Origin: JAFECT01 sp963838235
Lineage (GTDB): Bacteria; Pseudomonadota; Alphaproteobacteria; Caulobacterales; Caulobacteraceae
Reading direction: 5' to 3'
DNA: 64,000 bases
Assembly: GCA_963838235.1 (NCBI GenBank)
Contig: CAWIQJ010000005.1
Coordinates: 310,001 to 374,000, forward strand
Below are positions 9,519 through 24,500 of this stretch, piece by piece. Both the position numbers and the translations under genes were made by a program. The notes under the pieces are model-generated. The model worked only from the letters and a program-made list of their open reading frames with translations, ran no database searches and had not been told where the DNA came from. Every line of letters begins with the position of its first letter. Position 1 is the stretch's first letter.

Positions 9519-12500
9519 ATGTCGAAGCGCGCGCCGCGGGCCACGTTCTCCAACTCGATCGCCGGTTTCGAACCGGGCGGACAGGGACGGGGAGGGCGGT
9601 CGCGACACGCGCTGCTGGTCGGAACGGCGCTGGGCGCCTCGATCCTGGTCTTCAGCCTGGCCCAACCCGGGACCGCCCGGGCGGACAACGAGTGCGGGCT
9701 GATCACGGTCGGCTCGAACGACATCGCGGTGTGCAGCCCGGCCGGCAACACCTATCCCAACGGGATCACCTATACCGACTCCGGCGGCAACGCCCTGTCG
9801 CTGATCATCGAGCCCGGCGTCGTCGACACCGACCTCAACACCGCCATGGCCGTGTATGCCCTGAACACGGCAGGCGATGCGGTCATCGTCGCCTATAGCG
9901 GCGATCTGATCAGCGGAAGCGGCCACGGCCTCTTTGCGGTCACCCAGGGGCCGAACCTGGCGCTGGTCGAAAGCGGCGCGACCGTGACCGCCGCCTATGG
10001 CGTCGGCGCCTATGCCAAGTCGGCCGGCGGCGCCGCGGAAGTGTTCAATGCCGGCGCCGTGTACGCGAGCGCACAGGCGGTCTTCGCCAAGGCGCTGGAC
10101 GGCTACGGCCACGTGCAGAACAGCGGCGCGCTCAGCGTGTCCAACGCCAACGGCGAGTTCGCCTACGGGATCTACGTCGGCGCCGAAACCGGCATCGTCA
10201 GCAACACCGGCAACATCAGCGTTACCGGCTACTTCAACGCCGCGACCGGCATCCATGTGTCGGGGACCAACGGCTACCTCGCCAACAGCGGCGCGGTGAC
10301 GATCAACAACACCGAGGGTCTGGCCACCGGGCTGAGCGTCTCCGGCGAGGGCGGCGGCGCGGCGGTCGTGCGCAACACCGGCGACCTGTCGGTCTACGGC
10401 TACTCGCACGCGAAGGGGATCTACGCCTACGGTGTGACGGCATCCGTCTCGAGCACCGGCAACATCAGCGCAATCTCTGCTGACGGCACCGCCATCGCGG
10501 CGCGCGTGACGTCCTTCGGCGGCTATGCCAACCTGGTGCTCGACGGAACGATCTACGCCCGCGCCGAGGGCGGCAGCTACGCGTACGGTGCGTTGGTCAC
10601 CGGAAACGGCGACGGAAGGTTCGAACTGACCGGCGGGTCGATCTACGCCAAGTCGGATACGGGGACCGCGATCGGCGTGGGCGCCTATATGTCCAAGGGC
10701 TCCGCCTATGTGGATACGCGCGCCGGCACGGTGCGCGCCTACGGCGAGACGGGCGCGACCGGTATCGGAGCCACCGGCGACAGCGTCACCGTCTACAGCG
10801 GCGCGGTCTACACCAAGAGCACCGAACTCAACGCGACCGGCATCGCCGCCAGGGCGTCGGCCGGCGAAGTCACGATCCACGGCTACGGCGACATTACGGT
10901 CAACGGCTATTTCGGCGCGACCGGGGTCAGCGCGCAAGCGACCAGTGGCGCCGCCACGGTGGTGATCGACGGCAATGTTGTAGCGAACGGGTACGCGGCG
11001 CAGGCGACCGGCGTCTACGCAAAGAGTTCAGACGGGGCCGACGCCTACGTGCGCGTCGACGGCAGCGTCCGCGCTACCGGCGCCACCGGCGGCATCGGGG
11101 TCGAGGTTCTCGGTTCCGGCAACGCAACCGCCTACATCGGCGGCAATGTCGTCGCCTATAGCGGCGGCTTCGCTCCGGCGACGGGCGTCTCGGTCACGTC
11201 TTACGATGGCGACGCCCTTGCCGACGTCACCGGCAATGTGGTTGTCCACGGCGGCAACCTCGCGATCGGTGTGGCCACCCATGGCTACAACCAGACCGTT
11301 GTGGTGGGAGGCGACGTCTACGCCCTCTCATTCGACGGGTCGATCGGTGTCGAAGCCATTGCGGGCGGGAACGCGACGGTCGTCGTCGAAGGTAATGTTG
11401 TGGCGCGCGCCAACTACGGAGAGGCGATCGGCGTCACCGCGAGTTCCACCGCCGGCCATACGACGACCGTCACTTTGGGCGGGGTGTCTGCGAGCGGCAT
11501 CGTCGCCTACGGTATTACGACCGGGGACGACGGCCAGAGCCTGATTTATGTCGGGTCGGGCGGGGTCGACGTCAACGCACTTTATAAGGCCGTCGGCATC
11601 GCGGGAACGTCCGGCGCAAGCACCTCGACGGTCACGGTGATCGGCGACACGACGGTCACCAGCGCCGAGAGCGCAGCCTACGGTCTTGAGAACGCCTCGT
11701 CGCTGTCGAGCTCGCTGAACAGCGAAGGCGACGTCACGGTCCACGGCGCGACGTACGCGCTCGGCCTGAAGGATTCCTCGGGCCAGAACGCCTATGTCCA
11801 GGAGTTCGGGAACGTCACCGTGACCGCCAGTGACGGTCCGGCCCATGGCGTGATCAGCGTCGGCTCCATCTACGCCAACGTGAACCTCAACGGCGCGATC
11901 AACGTGACCTCGCAGACGAACAACGCCTACGGCGTTCTCGTCGACGGATTCGGCGGGTCCACCGGACAGATCACCGGCAACGTCACCGTGCAAGGCTTCA
12001 GCTATGCGATCGGCGTGCTCGCCGAAAGCGGCGCCGGCGCGGTCAACCTGAACATCACTGGCGCCGTCAACGCTTCCGCCCGCTACAACGCCGTCGGCGT
12101 GAGGGGCCTTTCCTATGACTACGGCTCGTTCATCACCGTGAACGGTCCGACCACCGTCACCAGCACCGCCGGTTCGGCGATCGGGCTGGAGAACAGCTCG
12201 GTGGTGACGAACACGCTGACCAGCAACGGCGACGTGACCGTGCAGGGCGCGACCTATGCCCTGGGCCTGAAGGATTCCTCGGGCCAGAATTCCTACCTCA
12301 ATGAAGTCGGCAACATCACGGTCACCGCCACCGGCGCCAGCGCCGTGGCTCAGGGCGTGATCAGCGTCGCTTCGCTCTACGCCAACGCCAACCTGAGCGG
12401 CGCGATCAGTGTCACCTCCGAGCACGGCGCCGCCTACGGCGTCACCCTGTCGGGTTATAATGGCGTCAACGGCCAGATCGCCGGCAGCGTCTCGGTACAG

Positions 12501-15500
12501 GCGCACGACTATGCCCTGGGCGTGTTCGCCGAAAGCGGCGCCGGCGACATCAACTTGACCGGCGGCGCGGACGTCAGCGCGACCTCGCTCTACACCAACG
12601 CTACGGCTGTGCGCGCCGTCAGTCCGTTCACGACCGGCGTGGCGCTCGGCAACATATCGGCGAGCGGTTTTTACAACGCGACCGGCGTCTACGCGGTCGG
12701 CCACACGGTCGACGTGTCGCTGCAATCCGTCGACGTCCACGCCGTGTTGGGGGACGCGGTCGGCGTCGAGACACCGAGCAAGTACAGCCCCGGCGGACCT
12801 CCCAGTGAATCTCTCAGCCTCGCGGAATCCTACGGCGCTTCGACGACCATCACGGTCGCGGGCAACGTAAGCGCCGTGTCCGGCCACGGCAATGCGACGG
12901 GCGTGTATGCCTACGCTTACGAGGGTCCGGTCAGCGTCGCCATCGGCGGAACCACGACGGCCACCGCGCGATACGGCAATGCCATCGGCGTGAGCGCGGT
13001 TTCCGCCGGTTACTATCCCGGGACCGTGACGGTTTCGACCGGCGACATCCACGTATCGGGCTACACCGGCGCGATCGGCGTGCGGGCCAACGCGCTCGGC
13101 GCGTACACCGCGCCCTACTACCAGCCGTGCTACGCCGACTGCTACTACGGAAACTACAGCGGGGTGAAGTCGAACAGCCTGCACGACCACAATCTTTACG
13201 GATTCAGCGGCAACACGGTGACCGTCACCACCGGCAATGTGAGCGCCATGTCGGTCAACGGCGTAGCGGTCGGCGTCTATGCCACCGGCGCGAACAGCGT
13301 CGTCCACGTGGCCGGAAACCTCACGGTCTATTCGGTCAACGGCTATGCGTACGGCGTCGAATCCTTCACCACCGGAACCGGCAACGTCACGGTCGATGGC
13401 GACATCAGCGCGATCACCCTGGGCTATACCAACGCAGCCGGCGTCGTCGCCGAGGGTTACGGCGACCAGTCGATCACGACCCACGGCAACATCGTGGCGG
13501 CGGCTGGTTCGCAAGCCTTTGGCGCCTATGCCAACAGCGGCGGCAACGCCAGCATCCACGTCGACGGCAGCGTCTATTCCCATGCAGGCCTCGCGACCTA
13601 CGGCGTAATGACGCGTTCGCAAGGCTCTTCGACCATCTATGTCGGCGGCGATGTCACGGCGGACGCCGGGCCCAACACGATTAACTTTTCCTACGCCTAT
13701 GGGGTCGATGCGCATACTGGCGGCGATGCCGACGTCCACGTCGGCGGTAACGTAACCGCCTACAACCCGGCCGGCGCAGCGATCGGCGTGCAGCTCTATG
13801 TGGGCGGCAACGCGACGGTCTATGTCGGCGGCGCGGTCAACGCCACCGCCACCAGCTACCGCAACGCCTACGGCATCTTCGGCAGCGTCAGCGGCAATGC
13901 GACCGTCCACGCCGGTTCGGTGCAGGCGCTCGGCTACGAAAACGCCTATGGCGTCCAGATCTACGCGACCTCGGCGAATATCGACATCGTCGGCAACGTT
14001 GTGGCGATTGCGCAGACAGGCTACGCCGCGGGCGTCTCCGTTGAGGCGACTTATGCGAACGTGACGGTCGGCGGCAATGTTTACGCGCGCGCCTTCAACG
14101 GCGACGCCGCCGGCGTCGCAATCACGACCGATGACGTGGCGGAAGTCAACGTCTACGGAAACGTCACCGCCATCGCGTACGGAAACGCCAGCGGCGTAAG
14201 CGTGCGTTCGGAGGGCGGCATCAAGGGCTACGTCGGCGGGAATGTCTATGCGGGCGCCTATGACGGCAACGCCACCGGCGTTTCGCTAGAAGCCATTGCC
14301 GTCTTTGCCACCGTTGTGGGGAATGTGACGGCGAAGAGCCAGTACGGCAATGCAACCGGCGTCAATGTCTACAGCCTGGAGGTCGCCATAGTCGACGTCG
14401 GCGGCGACGTGCACGCGTCGTCGAGCTTCGGCTATGCAACCGGCGTCTACGCCAAGTCCCTGAAGGGCTACCTCGGACTGACGGCGGGCGGCAATGTCCT
14501 GGTGACCGGCTACACCGGCGCCGCGGGCGTGAAAACCTTCAACATAAAGGGCTACACATATATCAACGTGACCGGCCAAGTCAGCGCCTACGCTAAGGAC
14601 GGGGACGCCTACGGCGTTGACACGATCGGCACGGCGAATATCACCGTCGGCGCCGCGTCCGCCATCGCGCATGGCGGCTCCGCCTACGGCGTCGACTCCA
14701 TCACGCCGCTTGGAGGTGACCTCAGCGTCAACGTTGCGCACGACGTCTATGCCCGTTCCTACGGCGGCAACGCGGTCGGCGTTTACGCGAGTATTAACGG
14801 CGACTATAACTTCACTGGCAACATCGGTGGCAATGTCACCGCCATCGCAGACTATAGCGCGCACGGCGTCCAAATCACGACCGACGGCAGCATTTACCTC
14901 GGGATCGGCGGTGACCTCGTCGCCGTGTCGTACGAAGGCAACGCGACAGGCGGCTATCTCAGCGCGGCCGGCGCCGCCAGCATCACCGTCGGCGGCAATG
15001 TTACGGTGCAGGCATACGGCGCCGCCGTCGGCATCGACATCGAGAATGCCGATACGGCCTATGCCGGCGTCGGGGGCGTCGTCCACGTCGTGTCCCTAAA
15101 TGGGAGCGCGACGGGCGTCGAACTCTACAGCTACGACGAAAACACGGCGGTGCTCGGCGGCCTTGTGGTCATATCGCCCGGCAACGCCCGCGGGATCTGG
15201 GAGCCGTACGGTGTCAACAACACTGCCATCGTCAGCGGAGATGTCACGGTCATCTCGACCGCCGGATCGGCCAGTGGCATCGACAGCGATGCCTACGATC
15301 ATAACTACGTCGACGTGACCGGGAATATGCTGGTGCAAGGCGCCGGCGACAGCGTCGGCGTCCACGCCGAGGGCAACTACTTCAACATCAAGGTCGGCGG
15401 GAACCTGACGGTAACCTCGGCCACCGGCACGGCTTACGGGATCATGGCCAGCGGCGGCCACTACGACAACTACGTGACTGTGGGCGGCAGCACCTACGTC

Positions 15501-18500
15501 CGGGGCTTTGGCCGGTCGGTCGGCGTCCAGGCCTTCTCGGGCTCAGGCCTCTACATCTACACCGGCGCAGTAGCCGCGATCTCGGACACCGGCGAAGCGT
15601 ACGGCATCGATGCAACCGGCTGTGCGACCGTGCGGGTGACCACCACCGGCGACGTTTATGCCAAGGGCTTGGAGTCCGCTTACGGCGTGCACGCCGTCTC
15701 CACTCTCGGTGATGACGCCTTCGTCATGGTGGGCGGCAACGCGACGGCGATTTCGACCGATGGCAATGCGATCGCCGTCTATGTCCGCGGCGGCTACTAT
15801 GCGTCCGCGACGGTTACGGGCAGCGTATTCGCCCACGCCGAATACACGGCCACAGGCGTCGATCTGAGCGCCCAGGGTGGTGTGATCGACGTCATGGGCG
15901 GCGTTGAGGCCATCAGCAACGACACCATCGCCACCGGCGTGAAGGGCGTCGCCTCCCTGTACGACATGTCGATCACCGTCGGCGGCAACGTCGCCGCCTT
16001 CGCGTTCGGCAACGCGACCGGCGTCTACGGCGATGCGAAGGAAGGGCATCTGACCATCGATGTGGGCGGCAACGTCTACGCGACGTCCTACGCGGGCTAT
16101 GCGGTCGGCATTCACGCGTACAGCGCCGCGCTCGACAAGATCACGGTCGGCGGGTCCGTGCGCGCCTACGGCGTCGACGGCGCAACCGGCGTCGACCTCA
16201 GCGGCGACGGCCCGGTCAAGGCCAATATCACTGACGTGGTCGCCGCCACGTCGAGCGGCGGCGAGGCCGTCGGCGTCTATGCGCACAACGACAGCTACGC
16301 CTCGCTGTACCTGGGTGGCGCGTCCGCACACGGCGCGGCCGACGCGTTCGGCGTCTATGTGCACGTTCCTGGCGCGACCTATCTGACCGTCACCGGCGAC
16401 GTCACCGCGGTCTCGACCGGCGCCAACGCTATGGGCGTGTCGATCCGGACGCCGAGCGTGGTGACCGTCGACATCGGTGGCAATGTCCTGGCGCGTGCGC
16501 CTGAGTCGGCTATCGGCGTCTATGTGGCGAGCGACAGCGACGTGAGCGTGAGTGCGGGCGCGGTCTACGCCCGGTCTTACAACTCGACCGCCTACGGCAT
16601 CGAAATCAAGACCAGCGGCAATATCGGCGCGAACGTCGTGGGCGACGCCGTAGCGCTCGCCTACGGCAATGCGACCGCCCTGTGGGGCAATTCCAGTGGC
16701 GGCGACGTCAGCCTGAGCGCCGGAGGCAATGTGACCGCCGTGTCGTCGGGGGTGACTGGAAACGCGATCGGCATCCACGCCTTCGCCGCCGAGGGCTACG
16801 CGACCGTTCACGGCGGCACGAACACCTATGCGTCGGGCGCGTTTTTGGCCGCTGGCCTGGGCGCCTACGGGCGTAGCGGCGCCTACGTCGGCGCGACCGG
16901 CAATATCCTTGCGGTCTCCGACACCATCGCCATCGGCGCCCAGGCGATCGCCAACTACGGCAACACCACGGTGGACATCGGCGGTGTCAGCATCGCCAGG
17001 GGCGGGTACATCGCGTTCGGCATCAACGCCTACAGCTACCACGACAATGTGAGTGTGACGGCCGGTGGCGCGGCGGCGATTACGACTTCAACCAACGCCC
17101 TGTCGACGACGATCGGGGTGCATGCGACGGCCGCCTATGGGACCGTCGATGTCGATGTCACCGGCGACGTCTATGCTTCGGGCTCAGGAACCGTGTTTGG
17201 CGTCTTCGCTCACGGCGATCTAGACACCAAGGCGTCTGTCGGCGGGAACGCGACGGCGCTGGGCTATTTCTACGGTGCGACCGCGGTCGGCGTTTCGTCC
17301 GAAACCGGGTCCGCAAAGGCCTATGTGACTGGCGACGTCTACGCCGCCGCCAAGTACGGCACGGTCCATGGCGTTGTAGCCTCCAGTCCGAACTTTACGC
17401 GCGTCGAGGTCGACGGGAGCACGACGGTCAGAACCGTCGAGGGCGCGGCCTATGGAATCAAGGCGACCGGCTATGGCGTGCGCAGCTATCTGGGCGACGT
17501 CACGGCCGTCTCGCAGGACTCGTATGCGACGGGCATCCGTGTTTCGGGTGGCTTGTACGGCGAAACCGACGTCCAGGGAAACGTCACGGTCCAGGCGCAG
17601 AGCACCGCTTTCGGCGCCGACATCACCGGCGGTTACACCCACGCCCAGGTCTACGGCAATGTAAGCGTGCGCTCGCTCACGGGCAATGCGACGGGTCTCT
17701 ATCTGAATTCGAGCGATGAAGAGGCCAATGTTTTCGTCAGCGGCAACGTGTTCGCGGCGGGCCAGGGCAGCGCCTACGGCGTCTCCGTCACGGCGCCGGC
17801 TTACTCCTTGATCGAGGTGACCGGGAACGTCGGGGCCTATTCGCACTACGGGCCGGCGATCGGTGTTCGTGAGATCGCCGACTACGGAAAGGTCATCGTC
17901 GGTGGCAATGTCACGTCCATGTCCGACGACGGCGCGGCGCAGGGGATCGCGGTCAGCAGTCCCTACGCCAACGTGAAGGTCACCGTCGGGGGGAACGTCT
18001 TCGCCAGCGGCGCCACGAACGTCCAGGGCGTGGCGGTGGTGGAAGGTTACAGCGGCGAAGTCTACGTCGACGGTAACATCACCGCGCTTGCCGGGTCCGG
18101 CGTCGCCGTGGGCGTCCAGGTCAGCAATAATACCTCCACTGAGCTCGAAAGCGACCACGAGCTGGTGATGGTCGATGGAACCGTTACGGCGATCTCGACC
18201 GACGGCGGCGCCACGGGCATCTCGGTGGCGGACACCGCCACGTTTGGCGGCGGCACCGTCGACGTCCGCGCCGGCAATGTTTCCGTCGAGGGCGCCTTGA
18301 ACGCCTACGGCGTGAACGTACAGACCCATGAAGCCACGGACGTGAATGTCTACGGCAACGCGACGGTCATCTCCACGACCGCAAGCGCCTACGGCGTTCT
18401 TTTGAACACCACCAGCGACGGTTCGGTCGAGGCCGGCGGCAACGTGGTCGCCACCGGTTACGGCAACGCCACGGGCGTGAGCGTCACGGCCGCCGGCGAC

Positions 18501-21500
18501 GGCAGCGTCGGTATCACGGGCAGCGTCGGCGCCTATGCGCACAACGGCGCGGCCTACGGCGTCAAAGAGAACAGCGACGGCAGCGTCTATATCGGCGGCA
18601 ACGCGACGGCGATGTCGGATCTCGCGAACGCCACAGCCGTCTCGCTCTACAGCACCGGCGCCGCCACGGTTCACGTCGGCCAGAACGTGCTCGCCAGCGG
18701 CGCGGTCAACGCGACAGGCGTGTACATCAGCGGCTACACCAGCGCGACCGTCTATGTCGGCGGCAACGTCACAGCTCAGGCCGGAACCGGCACGGCGATC
18801 GGCGTGCAGGTGCTCGAAGGATACCACAGTCCGGACCCCTATCACGTCGACCATGAGTCCGTTCAGGTGCTCGGCGACGTCACGGCCATATCGACCACCG
18901 GCTCAGCGACGGGCGTATTGGCCCACCAATACTATTCGAGCTTCGACAGCGCCGTCTATGTCACGGTCAACGGAAACGTCTCGGCCAAGGCCGCGCAGGA
19001 CGCCTACGGCGTCAGCATCGACGGGAACTCGACGGCCTTTGTGCACATCTACGGCAACGTCACCGCGATCTCCACGGGCGGCGACGCCTACGGCGTGAGC
19101 GTGGGTGTGAAGGGCTACGCCTCCGCGCAAATCGGCGGCGACGTGTCCGCTTTTGGAGCCGGCAACGCCTATGGCGTCGAGGTGAACGCCGGATCGGGCG
19201 GCAATGTCCACGTCACCGGAAATGCGACGGCAAAGGCCTACGACGGGTCGGCGGCGGCGGTGAGCGTCACCTCGTCCGACGCCGGCGCCACGATCTACGT
19301 CGGCGGCTCGGCCTATGCTTATGCGACCGGAACCGCGATCGGTGTACACGCCACGGCGAACGCTGACGCTTCGATCGACATCGTCGGTTCGGCGACCGCA
19401 CGGTCGACCACGGGCGCTGCGACGGCGGCCATGGCCGGGGGCTTCGACGCCTATGTGACGGTCGGCGGCAACGCCAAGGCGATCGCCTACGGCAACGCCG
19501 TTGCGGTGGAGGCTTACGCTTACAACGGAAACGCGGCCGCGAACGTCACCGGCAACGTCACGGCTTACTCGAGCCACGGCAATGCAACCGGCGTGTTAGT
19601 GAGCGCGGACTATGGCTACGGCAATGTGTCGGTGGGCGGCGACATCTTCGTGCAGGCGCCGGGCCGAGCCTATGGCGTGTTCGATACCGGCAACGTCGTG
19701 AACGTCACGGTCGGCGGCAACGTCATCGCCATCTCCAAAGGCGACGGACCGGCGACGGGCGTCAGCGTCGGCGCGCAGAACGGCGTGACCGTCAATGTGG
19801 GCGGCTACGTCTACGCCTCGAGCCAGGGCGTCACCCGCGGGGTGGACAGCTTCACCGACAACGGTGTGACGACCATCGACATCACAGGCAACGTCACGGC
19901 GAAGTCGACCGACGGTGACGTCACGGGCGTTTACGCCGCGAGCGGCGTCAATCCCGGCGACGGCTACATCGGCGGCGGGAACATCTCCGTCACCGTCGCC
20001 GGCAAGACCACCGCGATCAGCTACGCAGGGGCGGCCTACGGCATCGATGTCAGGACGCCCGATGACGCGACCGTCAACGTCGGCGACGTCATGGCCTATT
20101 CGCACAACGGCGAGGCGACCGGCGTCCACGTGATCGGCGACAGCACCATCGAAACCGGCAACGTCACCGCAATCTCCGTCGCGGGCAATGCGCGCGCGGT
20201 GTACGGCCTCTCGACCGGGTACCTGGGCGTGCAGGTGAACGGCACGGCCTATGCCATGTCGACCGACGGTCACGCGATGGGCATCTATATGTCCAGCGAC
20301 GGCGACAGCAACCTGGTCGTCACCGGCGAAGTGGGCGCTCGCTCGATCGACAGCTACGCGACCGGCGTCGGCATCTACACTAGCGGCAACAGCACGGGCA
20401 CGATCAGCGGCAATGTGTCGGCGAGAGCGGAAGGGACCGCCACTGGTGTTCGCGACTATTCCGGCAACGTCAACCTGACGGTAACGGGCGAGGTGGTCGC
20501 CGTCTCGACGGCCGGCGACGCCACCGGCCTGATCGCCAACGGCGACACGGTCCATGCGAGCATCGGCGGCGCCTACGTCTATTCGGAAACCGGCCAGGCG
20601 GTCGGCGAACAGGTCAACGCCAGTTACGCCTTCGCCAACACGACAGGCGATGTGTTCGTAAAGGCGGTGGTCGGCAATGCTACCGGCGTTTACGCATCCG
20701 GCGACGCGACGGGCGCCGTCCATGCGGTCGGGAACGTGACCGCCGTTTCGACAGACGCCGCCGCCATCGGCGCGCGCGCCACAGGGACGGTCTATGCCGA
20801 CGTCTATGTGTCGGGCCTGGCGACGGCGGTCTCGATGGATGGCGTCGCGACGGGCGCGGAGGCGGTCAGCCCTAACTACGCCAGGGTCGAGGTCGGCAGC
20901 GCCTACGCCTACTCCGCGTCTCTGCGGGCGGTGGGCATCGCCGCCTATTCGGCGGGCAACGCGGTGGCGATCGCGACCGGCGACGTCCACGCCAAGTCTG
21001 ACGGCACGGAATACCACGGCTCGGAAGGCTGGGGCGCCTATGCTCACTCGACCGGCGGCAACGCCTCGGTGACCATCGGTGGCAACGCCGTGGCGCTCGC
21101 GACCTACTCGAACGCCATCGGCGTGAGAGTGATCGCGGACGGCACGGCCTATGCCAACGTCACCGGCGCGGCCATCGCCTACAGCACCAAGTCCTACGCA
21201 ATGGGCGTCGACGCCCTGGGCGGCAACGTCTCGGTCCACGTCGGCTCCGCCTACGCCTATGGCGTGGGATCGGCCTGGGGCGTGCACGCGATCGCCACGG
21301 GCAACGTCTCGATCACCTCGACCGGCGACGTCTTCGGCAAGATCGGCGTGGGCGGCAAGGCCGTCGGCGCCTACGCCGACGCCGGCGACTACGCCTATGT
21401 GAATATCGGCGGCAACGCAGTGGCGCGCACGCCGAACAGCAGCGCCTTAGGCGTGCAAGTGATCGCCGCCAGCGCCAATGTGACGGTGGGTGGCCAGGTC

Positions 21501-24500
21501 GAGGCGATCACCAACACTGGCGAGGCCTACGGGGTGCAGGTCACCACCACCGGCGCGGCTTCGGTCAGCGTGGGCGGCGGCTATGTCTACAGCCACTACT
21601 TCGCGCGCGGCATCGAGGTCACGGCCGGCGGCGACATCTACGGCGGGGTCTCGAAGGGCACGCTATACGTCAGGACGACCAACGACACCAACACCACCAC
21701 GATCGGTGTCGATCTCTATACCACGAGCGGCAACATCACGCTCGGCGGCGCCGGCAATGTGAGGGTGGTGAGCGACAAGCGTGATGCCAAAGGACTTTAC
21801 GTCGAAACGAGAGCCGGGAACGTCAGCGGCTCGATCGGCGGCGATGTGACCGCGATTGGCGTCGACGCCACTGGCATTAGCGTCCACGCGAGCGGCGACG
21901 CGACCGCCGGGGTCGGCGGCAACGTCGTCGCCTACGCGACCGAGGACAGTGCGACCGGGGCGGCGGCCTACGCGGGCGGTACGGCTTCCGTTACGATCGG
22001 CGGAAACGTCACGGCAATCGCTTTGTATACCAATTCGATTGCGCGGGGTGCGGTAGCGTTCGGCGCCGGCGCCGGCGACGGTGTCGGAGAGGTTTCGATC
22101 GGCGGCTCGCTCTACGTGCGTGGCGGCACGAGTTTCGGTGCCGTCGCGGACGGCAGCGAGGGCGCTTCCGTTTCCATCGTCGGCAACACGGTGGTCAAAG
22201 GGACGTACCAGGCACACGGCGTGTACGCGCGCTCCTTCTACGGCGGCGCAGTCTCCGTCACCACCGGCAACGTCAGCGTCATTGCGTCAGATGGTTACGC
22301 GGTGGCGATCTCCGGCAACGCGCGAGGTGTTGCGTTCGCTCCGTACTCGGAGAACGATGTGAACGGCAACGTCACCGTCACTGTGAACGGCTCAGTCCTG
22401 GCCTACGGCACGACCTTCGCTGCCGGCGTCAATCTGTTCGGAACGAACGGTCTCAGCGCAGACGTTACCGGCAATCTTACCGTCTACGGCGGCAACGCGC
22501 CCAGCTATCAGCGGTCTTACGGCCCGGCCTACAGCGCCGCCGGCGTCGTGTTCCGCGGCGGGCAGGGGGATTCCCTGACGGTCGGCGGCACGCTCCTGGT
22601 CCAGGCGTCCGGGTCGGTGATCGGCGTCGACGCCTACAGCCTCAACGGCACCTACTACGCCTTTGCCGGCGAGCACACCAATGTGTCGATCAGCCTGGGC
22701 GGCCTGAAGGCCGTCTCGACCGGTACGGACACGTCAGCGTTCGGCGCTCTGGTGAACGTCGGCGGCAACATCAGCGTCGACGTCGCCGGCAATACGGTGG
22801 TCTGGGGCGGCGACTACGCCGCGGGCGTGCGCGCCACATCCTACGGCGGCGGCGATGTCTCGGTGAGCCTGGGCAATGTGATGGTGGGCGAGAGCGGCAA
22901 CGCGACGACCGACCAGGCCTTCGGCGTCTACGCCGAGACCACCGGCAACATCAGCGTCGACATCTCGGGCTCGACCCTGGTCGGCGGCGAGCTGGCTACC
23001 GGCGTCTATAGCTACAGCACCGGCGGCGGCAACATCACCATCGACGTCGGCGACGTGACCGTGCACCAGTATGCGGGTTATGCGACGGACAACAACGCCG
23101 GCATCCTCGCCTACACCGACGGCAATGTGAACCTGACAGCGGGCAACATCGCGGTCACCGGCAACTACATCGTCGGCGTGCGGCTGAGCGGGCATAACTT
23201 CACGCCGAGCGGCAACATCACCGTGAGCCTCGGCAACGTGTCCACCACGGGTGACCATTCGCCCGGCTTCTATCTGGTGACGACCGGCGCCAATGCGAAC
23301 GTTACGGTGGGCTCGACCTACACGACGGGCAACTACTCCGACGGCGTCTATCTGAAGGCGCTCGACGGCAACGGGACCGTGACGGTCGGCAACGCCATCA
23401 CCAAGGGCAATTACTCCGACGGCGCCTACGTCTGGGCCTACGGCAACGCCAGCATCACGGCGGGCATGGTTTACACCAAGGGGGCCCACTCGGACGGCCT
23501 CTACGCCTATAGTGAAAAAGGCGGCGTGACGGTGAGCGCCAATATGGTGGTGACCAAGGGCGACTACTCCCAGGGCATCCACGCGATCGCCGGCGGTCCG
23601 GTGGTGGTCAACAACGGCGTGAACGTCACCTACGGCGCACACTCCGACGCGGTCTATGCCAAGAACAACAATACCACGCCCACCGACACCGTGACCGTCA
23701 CCTCGGGCACGGCGGTAACTCACGGCATTTTCTCGGACGCGATCTACGCCGACGGCTTCTACGCCAACAGCGTCACCTCGACCCTGGCGAAGACCTACGG
23801 CAACCATTCGATCGGCATCGACGCGGCGTCGGTTCACGGTCCGGTGACGGTCAATTCCGGCACGGTCTACACCAAGGGCGTCTATTCGACCGGCATCGAT
23901 GTGGTCAGCGGCAGTGCGGCCAGCGTGACCGCCAATATGACGATCACCAAGGGCGACGACTCCGGCGGCATCAGCGTGTTCGCGCCGGGTTCGGCTTATG
24001 TAAACAGCCACTATGTGCGCACCTACGGCGACTTCGCCGGCGGCATCGGGGTGGAGAGCACCGACGGACCGGTGAACGTCGTGTCCTACGCCGTGCACAC
24101 CTCGGGGATCTTCTCCACCGGGATCGCGGCGAGCGCGGTCTACGGCGACGTCAGCGTCACCAGCACCCAGGTGATCGTGGACGGAAGCTACGGTTTCGGC
24201 ATCGTCGCCACCACGCTCACCGGCAACAGTACGGTGTCGAGCGGCTACGTGCGGACCAGCGGCGCCAACGACGACGGAATCGTCGCCTCGACGAACGCGG
24301 GGACGGTGACCGTAACGTCGGGCGGCGTGGTCACCTACGGCGGCTATTCGGCCGGCATCGTCGCCGCGTCCTACGTCGGCAATGTGTTGGTAACCTCGAC
24401 CTACGCGGCGACGCACGGAGACCATTCGACGGCTGTCTACGGGGGGACCGCCAGCGGCGTCGTCACCATCAATTCGAACACCGCCAAGACATTCGGGGAT

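Noticed and set aside
9351..13910. Long minus-strand open frames (528 and 860 codons) opposite the giant autotransporter
   Set aside because: They are Arg/Asp/His/Val-rich mirror images of the repeat codons, with no start sites or domains; GC-rich repeats keep the antisense frame open. The same holds for others at 15543-24572 and opposite copy B.
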